From positions 4,159 to 68,158 of the forward strand of contig DAOTVB010000152.1 of NCBI GenBank assembly GCA_034436755.1: DNA of 64,000 bases. The letters run 5' to 3'. A program made the translations under genes and the position numbers. Source of the stretch: CAKZQX01 sp034436755. GTDB taxonomy: Bacteria; Chloroflexota; Chloroflexia; Chloroflexales; Chloroflexaceae. The notes below the pieces were generated by a model. It saw only the letters and a program-made list of their open reading frames with translations. It had not been told where the DNA came from and did not search any database. Positions 57,494 through 64,000 of this stretch are shown piece after piece; position 1 is the stretch's first letter; every line of letters starts with the position of its first letter.

Positions 57494-58084
57494 CTACTGC
57501 AGTTGACGATGGGGTGGCCGGGGTTCCACCGCCATCCGCTCTTGCTCCTCCGGCGCGGGGCGGATGTCCGTCAGAATGCCGACATCGGCGATTGCCACAT
57601 CCAGATGGCGCTGGATCTCCTGGCGAATGCGCGAACTGAAGGCGGTTTTCACCGTCTCAACCTGCACGTTTGACCGCAGCGTAATCCGGCAGTGAATGTT
57701 TATACCCACCGGCGTCATGGTCGCATCGGGCGTAACTTCCAGCAGTTCCGGCTGTTCGCGGGCGATATACTGAATGAGCCGGTTGATCCCCGTAGTATGT
57801 ACCGTCACCTGGCCCTGCTCGTCCTGATGTAGCGCTACGATCCGGTCTGGCCCCAGGACCGGTTGCAGCTCTTTGTAGAGCGCCCAGAAGCAGCCCATGA
57901 TCACCAGGACGGCCAGGATCACGGTTGCGATCTTCCCGCCGGCATCCAGGCCCACGATAATCGCGGCAAGAGCCGGGGGGAGCACGCCGGGAGCCCCGAA
58001 CAGGGTCAGCAGCACCAGCAACATAAAGAGAATCAGCAACCCGGCGACGATGATAACCACCATACGATTCACATCATTCTTCAT
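57494..58084 (-). CDS. amaP: AmaP-like alkaline-shock membrane anchor protein
   Basis: 196 residues. Two membrane helices (about 8-30 and 52-75) with a short loop (GAPGVLPPALAAIIVGLD) are followed by a cytoplasmic Asp23-like domain (about 85-180; RIVALHQDEQGQVTVHTTGI, VGINIHCRITLRSNVQVETV; key words GQVTVHTTGI and NIHCRITL). This matches AmaP, which ties Asp23 to the membrane in Firmicutes. The tail is Pro/Arg-rich. It is last of three co-directional genes with two further Asp23-type proteins upstream, 11 bp away. Confidence 0.82.
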   Translation of the reverse strand: MKNDVNRMVVIIVAGLLILFMLLVLLTLFGAPGVLPPALAAIIVGLDAGGKIATVILAVLVIMGCFWALYKELQPVLGPDRIVALHQDEQGQVTVHTTGINRLIQYIAREQPELLEVTPDATMTPVGINIHCRITLRSNVQVETVKTAFSSRIRQEIQRHLDVAIADVGILTDIRPAPEEQERMAVEPRPPHRQLQ

Positions 58085-58095
58085 GATTGCCTCCC

Positions 58096-58794
58096 TTACT
58101 CGGGTGTAGCGGCTGGTTCAACCATATCCGCAAACACGATATCGATCTTCCCCGGATGTTCGAGTGTGCGTTCGCTCAGTCGTCGGCGGATGCGGTCGCG
58201 CAGATCATTTGCCAGGGCGGGCATGGTCAGATCGGGCGTGTAAACCACGACCACCCGTACCTCGATGTTGAAGCGTCCCTCGCCGGTGGTTGTAATACTG
58301 ATGTTGGAAGGTCCGCCGTTGCGCTTGAATGGTGTGCGCAGCAGGGTTCGTTCCTCCTCCTGCGGAACAATTTCGGACCGCTCCCGTAGCACTTCGGCGA
58401 CCGTCTCGGTGATCAGCGTCTCGCGGGGCGGTTGCTCCTGCGCCCGGACAGCGGCCTGGGGCGGCGGTTCGGCCGGCGGGATCACAGCCGGTGGTTCAGC
58501 CGCGTGGTCCGGCGTGACTTCTTTGGGCGGCTCCGGTGGTGGGGGCAGTTCGGCTACCGGCTGTTCGGGTTCGGCTGATTTCTCGGTGGGCTGCCCGGCG
58601 GGTTGTTCGGGTTCGGGTAGTTGCCCGGCGGGTTGTTCTGCGGGTTCGGGTAACTGTTCAGGTTCTTCGTCTAGCTTCTTCGTTGGTTGTCCGGCAGGTT
58701 GTTCGGTGTCGGGTGGTTGTTCGGGTGGTTGTTCGGTGGGTTGTTCTGCCGGTTGCTCTGCCGGTTGCTGATTTTCCTGGTGTTCTTGATCCAT
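58096..58794 (-). CDS. Pro/Glu/Gln-repeat protein with C-terminal Asp23-like domain
   Basis: 232 residues from the ATG after GTGAGGATTC. Residues about 5-130 are low complexity, built from loose EQPAEQPT / EQPAGQP(T/L) pentad-octad repeats, with no membrane segment or signal. The C-terminal ~75 residues (NISITTTGEGRFNIEVRVVV, TMPALANDLRDRIRRRLSER, GKIDIVFADM) resemble the alternating α/β Asp23 domain of its two neighbours. The long acidic repeat arm may act as a spacer or phase-forming tether between membrane-bound and soluble Asp23 partners (inference). No named family. Confidence 0.72.
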   Translation of the reverse strand: MDQEHQENQQPAEQPAEQPTEQPPEQPPDTEQPAGQPTKKLDEEPEQLPEPAEQPAGQLPEPEQPAGQPTEKSAEPEQPVAELPPPPEPPKEVTPDHAAEPPAVIPPAEPPPQAAVRAQEQPPRETLITETVAEVLRERSEIVPQEEERTLLRTPFKRNGGPSNISITTTGEGRFNIEVRVVVVYTPDLTMPALANDLRDRIRRRLSERTLEHPGKIDIVFADMVEPAATPE

Positions 58795-58833
58795 TAGAAT
58801 CCTCACTCTCTTCGACACTGCAAACAGATTTCA

Positions 58834-59316
58834 TCACAGCCGCACCGTCTCCTGGGAGTTAGTACCGGTCTCGTCCGTTGCTGCGGGCGTGCTGGAGGTT
58901 GCATCCATACGGGTGCCGGGCTTGCCTTCACCGGGGAAATGCAGGTCAACCACTTCGATATTGACCTCCTTAACCGACAGCCCGGTTGCTGCGGTGACAC
59001 GCGTGATGATGTTCTGGCGTACCGCGTGGGCCACATCGGGAATGCTTGCGCCATACTCGGTAATCAGGCGCAGGTCGATGGCGGTCTCGCGCTGACCAAC
59101 CTCGGCCAGCACGCCCTCGATGGCCTTACTGTTGCCGATACGCTGGGTAAAATCGGTAAAACTGGTACCGCCGGCCAGCCGGTAGACGCCATCGATCTCG
59201 CGGGTAGCGATGGCGGCAAGTTTCGCCACAATCTCCGGGGAAATCGTTGTCTGTCCCTGCTCGGTCGTCAGGGGGGACTGGTCGGGCTGCGGGTTTTCCA
59301 CGTCAGACTGGTTCAT
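58834..59316 (-). CDS. Asp23/Gls24-family envelope stress response protein
   Basis: 160 residues from the ATG after AGGAGCAGG. The Asp23 domain is TTISPEIVAKLAAIATREIDGVYRLAG (key words ISPEIV and A-x3-I-x-GV), VLAEVGQRETAIDLRLITEYGASI, VAHAVRQNIITRVTAATGLSVKEVNIEVVDLHF (key words VRQNI, TGLSVKEVNI). Cytoplasmic; in Gram-positive relatives Asp23 is abundant, envelope-associated and stress-induced. It heads the three-gene unit with the repeat-arm protein and AmaP-like anchor. A promoter with a perfect −10 box lies ~165 bp upstream. Confidence 0.9.
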   Translation of the reverse strand: MNQSDVENPQPDQSPLTTEQGQTTISPEIVAKLAAIATREIDGVYRLAGGTSFTDFTQRIGNSKAIEGVLAEVGQRETAIDLRLITEYGASIPDVAHAVRQNIITRVTAATGLSVKEVNIEVVDLHFPGEGKPGTRMDATSSTPAATDETGTNSQETVRL

Positions 59317-59480
59317 GATAACCTGCTCCTTTCTCCAAATAGCTCTCACAGAACAACCGGGTTGTGATGTAGGGCTGGAACAGTGGGGCGCGTGTTTTAC
59401 TGGTTGCAGCAGTGTGTCAACCAGTGAGTGGGGAGGCTGCGGTCGTGTGCAAGGGTGGGCTGTTTCTATGTACTAATTCT

Positions 59481-59510
59481 ATTATATATGAAAAAAGAAG
59501 GTGATGCTAA
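59481..59510 (-). promoter_or_regulatory. putative σ70 promoter of the Asp23 operon
   Basis: Minus strand: TTAGCA (59510-59505), 18-bp spacer, TATAAT (59486-59481). Perfect −10, four of six matches at −35. It overlaps the start of a family-3 repeat arm, so the repeat has landed on or supplied part of the promoter. Confidence 0.45.
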
Positions 59511-60190
59511 TGAACTTTGAAAAAAAGCCCGGATATGTGACGCACCGGAATCCCGGCTTGAGCCGAATGCTGCCGACCGGGGCCCCGGCAGCAGTAGGGG
59601 GCATCGAATGCCCCCTACCGGCGGGGCGATTGGGGATGTGCGGGCGGTTGCGGCCGCCCCGGCAGTAGCACGGTGCATCGAATGCCCCCTACCGGCGGGG
59701 CGATTGGAGATGTGCGGGCGGTTGCGGCCGCCCCGGCAGCAGTAGGGTGCATCGAATGCCCCCTACCGGCGGGGCGATTGGGGATGTGCGGGCGGTTGCG
59801 GCCGCCCCGGCAGCAGTAGGGGGCATCGAATGCACCCTACCGGCGGGGCGATTGGAGATGTGCGGGCGGTTGCGGCCGCCCCGGCAGTAGCACGGTGCAT
59901 CGAATGCACCCTACCGGCGGGGCGATTGGGGATGTGCGGGCAGTTGCGGCCGCCCCGGCAGCAGTAGGGGGCATCGAATGCACCCTACCGGCGGGGCGAT
60001 TGGGGATGTGCGGGCGGTTGCGGCCGCCCCGGCAGCAGCACGGTGCATCGAATGCACCCTACCGGCGGGGCGATTGGGGATGTGCGGGCGGTTGCGGCCG
60101 CCCCGGCAGTAGTAGGGGGCATCGAATGCACCCTACCGGCTTACCGGAATCCCGGCTTGAGCCGAATGCTGCCGACCGGGGCCCCGGCAG
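59506..60190. repeat. 74-bp tandem array (7+ units) flanked by direct repeats
   Basis: GCGGGGCGATTGG recurs at 59621, 59695, 59769, 59843, 59917, 59991 and 60065, an exact 74-bp period. Each unit carries GTAGG(G/T)TGCATCGAATGC(A/C)CCCTAC-type dyad (GGTGCATCGAATGCACC) and a second dyad GGGCGGTTGCGGCCGCCC. The array is bounded by 46-bp direct repeats CCGGAATCCCGGCTTGAGCC...GGGGCCCCGGCAG (59548-59592 and 60144-60190), which are family-3 palindromes. A leading arm ATGAACTTTGAAAAAAAGCC (59510) is the inverted outer arm of that family. No spacers unique to units, so not CRISPR. Confidence 0.93.
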
Positions 60191-60200
60191 GGCGGCTGGC

Positions 60201-60806
60201 TTACCAGAGCCGCTGAAAGCGATTCTCTTCACCGGCCAGCAGCCGCCGGATATTGCTGCGATGCAAGACAAACACCAGTGCGGCAGCGGCGCAGATAAAA
60301 AACGCATAGGCGGGGGCAATACTGCCGCGTGCCAGCGTGACCAGCGCCACGATAACCACCATTGTGGCGGCGGTGAGTGAAGCAACCGAGGAGATACGCA
60401 CCATCCGCAGCGTAACTGTCCAGGTCAGCACGCCCACCAGCACCGCCAGGGGAAAGATCGCCAGCAGCACGCCGCCGCTGGTGGCCACGGCTTTGCCCCC
60501 TTTGAATCTCAGGAAAAGCGGGAAGGTATGCCCCAGCATGGCCCCGGCTCCAATCAGGATCACCGCAACCGGCGTCAGACCCAGGCTATGAATGGCAACC
60601 AGCGGCAGCAGCGCGCCCTTGAGAAAGTCAAGCGTGATTGCCGCAAGAAAGGGTCGAAAGCCACACGAACGCCAGACATTGGCCGCACCGATGTTGCCAC
60701 TCCCGATCTGGCGCAGGTCTACGCCACAGATGCGGGCAACCAGGAAGCTAAAGGGGATGGAGCCGACCAGGTAGGCCAGCCCGATGAGAATCACAGTTGT
60801 CATCAT
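60201..60806 (-). CDS. plsY: glycerol-3-phosphate acyltransferase PlsY
   Basis: 201 residues, five or six membrane helices. Family motifs: LVGSIPFSFLVARICGVDLR (residues 14-32), IGSGNIGAANVWR (34-46; glycerol-3-phosphate site), GHTFPLFLRFKGGKAVATSGG (about 96-116; key words GHTFPLFLRF-KGGK-A). It acylates glycerol-3-phosphate with acyl-phosphate from PlsX, the first step of phospholipid synthesis. The ATG follows GGAGCTTGCA. The 74-bp array ends 10 bp from its stop. No plsX nearby. Confidence 0.95.
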   Translation of the reverse strand: MMTTVILIGLAYLVGSIPFSFLVARICGVDLRQIGSGNIGAANVWRSCGFRPFLAAITLDFLKGALLPLVAIHSLGLTPVAVILIGAGAMLGHTFPLFLRFKGGKAVATSGGVLLAIFPLAVLVGVLTWTVTLRMVRISSVASLTAATMVVIVALVTLARGSIAPAYAFFICAAAALVFVLHRSNIRRLLAGEENRFQRLW

Positions 60807-61107
60807 TGCAAGCTCCTTGCGGTGAGCATGATGAACATGGAAAAATTAATCCGGATAGGTGCCGGACTGGTCAGGTGTGTGGAGACCTGACCGCGCGCGT
60901 GCTAGTGTATCCGGACATATTTCTCACAGTTCATACTACTCCAGGTCAAGCGAATGCGGCCATTATAGCATGGGCCTGTCCAGCGTAAACCAGACCGATG
61001 CATGCCGGTAGTAGGAGGCTAACACGCTAAAGTGTTGACATGCGCTTTTGAAGATGTACAATATGTCTAGCTACCAATTCCTTCATGAAGGTAAGGATCC
61101 CGGGATT
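60807..61107. other. divergent intergenic region with a family-3 arm
   Basis: TATCCGGACATATTTCTCACAGTTCATAC (core from 60908) is a solitary outer arm of repeat family 3. CTAACACGCTAAAGTGTTGA near 61020 has a small dyad AACAC/GTGTT. No gene is supported. Confidence 0.4.
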
Positions 61108-62076
61108 ATGGTTAACAATTTCTGTCCACGCTGTGGCACGTCCATGGAGCGGCGCTATGTTGAGGGCCGCACGCGTGATACCTGCCCTGCCTGTGGCTAC
61201 ATTCACTATCGCAATCCGGTTCCCGCTGTGGGCGTTGTGGCGCAACTGGAAGGCGGGGTGGTCCTGGTGCAGCGGAAATTCGCGCCGCGTGCCGGGTACT
61301 GGGGGCTGCCGGCGGGCTATATGGAGATGGGCGAGAGTGCCGAGGAAGCCGCGATTCGGGAGTGCTTCGAGGAGACCGGGCTGATGATCCAGATCGACCA
61401 TCTGCTGGGGGTCTACTCCTATGGCGATATCAACTGTAGCGGATTGGTGATCGTCTACGCGGCTACGGTGGTTGGGGGCGTGCTGCAGGCCGGCGATGAT
61501 GCGCTGGAGGCCGGTATATTTGCCCCGGATAATCTGCCCTATCCCATGGCTTTTCGTACACACCTTCAGGCAATTGAACACTGGCGGCAGCAGGGCCATC
61601 TCCTGAATGCGCAGGCGGGTACGCTGGTTCAGGCGGGCCAGGACATCCTGGTGCGCCGGGCCTGCCGGCAGGACAACGAGCGTGTCCTGGCGTTGCTGCC
61701 CCTGTTATCGCAGAGCGGACCCGACTGCGAGGTGCAGGCGCTGGCCTCCGATGCGCTCTTCCATGACCGCCTGCATGACCCCGATAGCCCGATCCTGGTT
61801 GCGGAGATCGGCGGGTTTGTGGCCGGTTTTACCGCCGTCTCCTTTCGGCAGACGCTGGTTGGCTGGCGGGCAACCATTGACGAACTGGTGGTTGATCCCG
61901 CGTACCGGCGGCGCGGCCTGGGGCAGGCGTTGATCGAAGCAGTTGTGCGGCTGGCCCAGTCGCGCCAGTGTCCGCTGCTCTATTTTGATACGCTCCAGGA
62001 TAGTGCCGATGTTCAGGCGTTCTACCGCGCATGCGGCTTTGCCGATACCGGCGTGGCAACCTTACAGATCGGGTGA
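61108..62076 (+). CDS. NUDIX hydrolase - GNAT acetyltransferase fusion
   Basis: 322 residues from the ATG ~11 bp after GGTAAGGA; ATG codons 45 and 54 bp upstream are alternatives. The N-terminal half is a NUDIX protein with a zinc ribbon (FCPRCGTSMERR, CPACGYIHYRNP) and Nudix box GYMEMGESAEEAAIRECFEETG (G-x5-E-x7-RE-x2-EE-x-G pattern, about 90-112), of the NudC/ADP-ribose type. The C-terminal ~145 residues (from QDILVRRACRQDNERVL) form a GNAT domain with acetyl-CoA motif VDPAYRRRGLGQALIEAV and YFDTLQDSADVQAFYRACGF. One polypeptide therefore joins nucleotide-diphosphate hydrolysis and acyl transfer, as in nucleotide salvage or NAD-linked deacylation (inference). Overlaps the convergent FGGY gene by 15 bp. 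Confidence 0.88.
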   Translation: MVNNFCPRCGTSMERRYVEGRTRDTCPACGYIHYRNPVPAVGVVAQLEGGVVLVQRKFAPRAGYWGLPAGYMEMGESAEEAAIRECFEETGLMIQIDHLLGVYSYGDINCSGLVIVYAATVVGGVLQAGDDALEAGIFAPDNLPYPMAFRTHLQAIEHWRQQGHLLNAQAGTLVQAGQDILVRRACRQDNERVLALLPLLSQSGPDCEVQALASDALFHDRLHDPDSPILVAEIGGFVAGFTAVSFRQTLVGWRATIDELVVDPAYRRRGLGQALIEAVVRLAQSRQCPLLYFDTLQDSADVQAFYRACGFADTGVATLQIG

Positions 62077-63534
62077 TGCGGGTGTCGGCAGGTAGCCCCG
62101 TTCCTGGCAGGCCGCGATAAAGCGCGCATACCCTTCTTCATAGGCAGAGGTGTCCGGCTCGGGTGTAATCTCTTGATCCAGGTGGACCATGGCGCGAGTG
62201 GCGCTGATCAGATCGGGGTAGAGGCCGGTGCCGGCTGCCAGGATTGCCGCACCAAAGGCTGCCTCGGTCTGGCGCGGCACCACCAGCGGGCGGTTTAGAA
62301 TGTTGGCGCGGATCTGCAGCCAGACGCGGCTACGCGCGCCGCCCCCCGCCATCCGGATCGGCCCCTCAACCGTGGCTCCCAGATCAATCAGCGTGGTGTA
62401 GGCCAGCCGCTCCAGGTAGCCGACACCCTCCAGGCAGGCGGTGTAAAGCTCCTCCGGTGTTGTCGGGTTTCCCAGCACAAAGCCGCGCGCCTCCGGATTG
62501 ACAAACGGGAAGCGTTCCCCGACTCGCTCCAGTGGGTAACAGACCAGTTTTCCCGGCGTGAGTGCTTCCGCCTGGCGATCCAGGGCGGCCAGGTCCGCGC
62601 CGGCAAAGCGGTGGGCCAGCACTTCGCCGCCAGTGTTGCTCGCGCCGCCGGGCAGCCAGATGCCGGCCGGGTGGCGGTGCGAGTAGATCCGCCCCTGCGG
62701 ATCGGGCAGCAACCGTGTGGTGACGCCCTTCAATCCCAACGTCGTCCCCAGTACACTGAGCCACTGCCCCGGCTCGTTAGCGCCCCCGGCAATCTGTGCG
62801 GTACAGCCGTCGGTCATCCCGGCGATGACCGGCAGGCCGGTAGGCAAGCCGGTCGTCGCCGCCGCCGCCGCCGTGACCCGGCCGATCAGCGTGCCGGGCG
62901 GGACGATCTGCGGGAAGCGGTCGCCGGGCAGCCCAAACTTATCCGCAATAAAATCGGGCCAGCACTCCGCGATCAGGTCGTAGCCGCTCTTGAGCGCATG
63001 GCTCCAGTCGCTCACGCCATACTCGCCGGTCAGACGACCCACCAGCAGGTCGGCGGCGTGGGCAAAAAAGCGGGTGGCGGCGAAGGTATGCGGCTCACGG
63101 CGCTGCACCCAGAGCAGTTTGGGCAGGCTGAACGAGGCGTTAAAGCGGTAGCCCACCCGATTAATCAGCGCGCTGCCGACATGGTTGAGTAGCGCCGCTT
63201 CATTCTGGGCGCGCTGGTCGCTGTACATCAGCGCAGGCCGCACCGGATCGCCCTCCCGGTCAAGCAGGCAGAGCGTGCCCGAGGTGGTCGTCACCGTCAG
63301 CGCCTGGAGGCGCATGCTGTCGGATATCTGCGCCGTTGCCGCGCGCAGGCCGTCTGCTGCGGCTGTCCACCACTGTTCCGGATCTTGCTCAAAGGTGCCA
63401 TCCCCGGTTGCGGGCGTAACCGGCAGTGGCTGGGTGGCCTGCGCCACAACATTGCCCCCGGCATCGGCAAGGATCACGCGTACACCCTGCGTGCCCAGAT
63501 CAACCCCGGCAACCAGTTCTGATGTATCGGCCAT
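62062..63534 (-). CDS. FGGY-family carbohydrate kinase (xylulokinase-like)
   Basis: 490 residues. N-terminal actin-like domain: VAGVDLGTQGVRVILAD (phosphate 1 loop), ALTVTTTSGTLCLLD, YSDQRAQNEAALL; C-terminal domain: PVIAGMTDGCTAQI, WLSVLGTTLGLKGV (adenosine/phosphate 2 loop), LACLEGVGYLERL-type segment (YTACLEGVGYLERLA) and MAGGGARSRVWLQIRANIL, NRPLVVPRQTEAAFGAAILAA (FGGY signature 2 region). TxSGT in place of the xylulokinase Q-M-H-G loop suggests the FGGY D-ribulose-kinase-like/cyanobacterial group rather than XylB. Phosphorylates a ketose. Convergent with the NUDIX-GNAT gene. Start after AAAGGGAATGGCC is weak. Confidence 0.87.
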   Translation of the reverse strand: MADTSELVAGVDLGTQGVRVILADAGGNVVAQATQPLPVTPATGDGTFEQDPEQWWTAAADGLRAATAQISDSMRLQALTVTTTSGTLCLLDREGDPVRPALMYSDQRAQNEAALLNHVGSALINRVGYRFNASFSLPKLLWVQRREPHTFAATRFFAHAADLLVGRLTGEYGVSDWSHALKSGYDLIAECWPDFIADKFGLPGDRFPQIVPPGTLIGRVTAAAAATTGLPTGLPVIAGMTDGCTAQIAGGANEPGQWLSVLGTTLGLKGVTTRLLPDPQGRIYSHRHPAGIWLPGGASNTGGEVLAHRFAGADLAALDRQAEALTPGKLVCYPLERVGERFPFVNPEARGFVLGNPTTPEELYTACLEGVGYLERLAYTTLIDLGATVEGPIRMAGGGARSRVWLQIRANILNRPLVVPRQTEAAFGAAILAAGTGLYPDLISATRAMVHLDQEITPEPDTSAYEEGYARFIAACQERGYLPTPASPDL

Positions 63535-63610
63535 TCCCTTTATCTTCCCGTTCTATCTGTTCATTCGGTTTGCATGGAACGCCCAACGCATAACGCGTGT
63601 CATAGTGACA

Positions 63611-63804
63611 CACGTTATGCGGTTGCTCACCCAAAAGGAATTTTCGCCTCCGGCAGGGCGGAAGAAACCAGATCTTTTTCACGAAAATTTGGCTCGAAGA
63701 GCCAAATTTTCGTGAAAAAGATAAAACAGTACCACGCTGCCGCAGGCGAATCGGGCTTCCATCGAGTGAAACGTCCGGATTGTATGTCAACCGCGTAACG
63801 CGTG
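63611..63804. repeat. palindromic repeat family 1, full copy (inverted orientation)
   Basis: Outer arms CACGTTATGCGGTTG and CAACCGCGTAACGCGTG, each bordered outside by TGTCAT(A/G)GTGACA. Inner flanks TTTTCGCCTCCGGCAGGGCG and ACGCTGCCGCAGGCGAATCG. Central hairpin CTTTTTCACGAAAATTTGGC TC / GAGCCAAATTTTCGTGAAAAAG (about 63673-63720), a perfect stem of 20 bp or more. Confidence 0.93.
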
Positions 63805-64000
63805 TCATGGTGACAGCATATGCAGCGAAGTGCAAATAGAGTGCCAGGCGCACACAGCACGGACAAACTGATTATCTGCTAACGGTGCATCAGGCGCGCT
63901 TCGTTCTCTATTTCTCTGTCCTCTGCTCACTTTGGCCGCTCCCGCGCCGGTTAACCCCATCTTAAAGCGGTCTTCAAAGAAAGATAACAATTGCCCATTA
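63805..64000. other. window end, no gene seen
   Basis: About 195 bp without a supportable gene. A short minus-strand frame (61 codons, opening MLSFFEDRFKMGL) has no RBS or recognisable motif. Confidence 0.4.

Noticed and set aside
59506..60190. 74-bp and 16-bp arrays as CRISPR
   Set aside because: Units are contiguous and nearly identical; no unique spacers and no cas genes.
59895..60380. Short frames through the 74-bp array
   Set aside because: Translations of repeat DNA without RBS.
63805..63990. 61-codon minus-strand frame at the window end
   Set aside because: No RBS, motif or coding bias, and it begins 10 bp from the window edge.

Overview
The window looks like chromosomal DNA of a filamentous anoxygenic phototroph of the Chloroflexales (Chloroflexus/Oscillochloris-like). 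The diagnostic block is pufB-pufA-pufC-bchG-bchP at about 26.2-30.8 kb. It encodes the B808-866-type antenna pair, a membrane-anchored tetraheme cytochrome c-554, bacteriochlorophyll synthase and geranylgeranyl reductase. pufC is not accompanied by pufL/pufM, which is the Chloroflexus-type rather than the Roseiflexus-type arrangement. The base composition is GC-rich (by eye), and no rRNA, tRNA or CRISPR array was found. Species cannot be fixed from this window alone.

Layout. 0-2.7 kb: the 3' end of a membrane-protein gene that runs into a 16-bp tandem repeat, then a minus-strand yggS pair. 2.7-15.9 kb: two complete, consecutive livKHMGF-type ABC import systems for branched-chain amino acids or related amides. 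15.9-21.8 kb: a fused MurF/alanine racemase, a Uma2-type nuclease, and a three-gene module (PI3K-like kinase, DUF3090-type zinc-ribbon protein, histidine phosphatase) of unknown function. 22-25.9 kb: a heterodimeric ABC exporter. 26-31 kb: the photosynthesis block. 31-38 kb: an MFS transporter, an N-terminally eroded TylF-type methyltransferase, and a four-gene cluster (DUF2207 protein, winged-helix/zinc-ribbon membrane protein, helical protein, SPFH protein). 38-47 kb: an SDR, a PD-(D/E)XK-like protein, a polytopic membrane protein, GTP-dependent PEPCK, a GT39-like glycosyltransferase, a dead IS1-family element and an HD hydrolase. 47-54.5 kb: two VapC toxin-antitoxin loci, an ABC-F ATPase, a GNAT, an M42 peptidase and an exported rhodanese. 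55-63.5 kb: lipoamide dehydrogenase, an Asp23/AmaP-type envelope operon, a 74-bp tandem array, PlsY, a NUDIX-GNAT fusion and an FGGY kinase.

The most unusual content is in the intergenic DNA. (1) A family of ~195-225 bp imperfect palindromes with a covarying central hairpin occurs at nine loci; one copy is split by an IS1-family insertion with an 8-bp target duplication. (2) Arrays of varied 7-bp units (GGGGTTA, ACGGTTA, AGTCTGT, GCGTGAA, GTTCTNN and others) sit on or immediately 3' of stop codons at six sites. (3) A ~93-102 bp element with TATAGCA termini occurs twice. (4) A REP/BIME-like GGAGTCCCGGCTTCAGCCGG family recurs, once flanking the 74-bp array.

The genes are mostly housekeeping: amino-acid import, gluconeogenesis (PEPCK), envelope biogenesis (MurF/Alr, PlsY, Asp23/AmaP) and antenna/pigment synthesis. 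The two compact clusters of unknown role (the kinase/DUF3090/phosphatase trio and the DUF2207-SPFH cluster) are the best candidates for undescribed protein systems.
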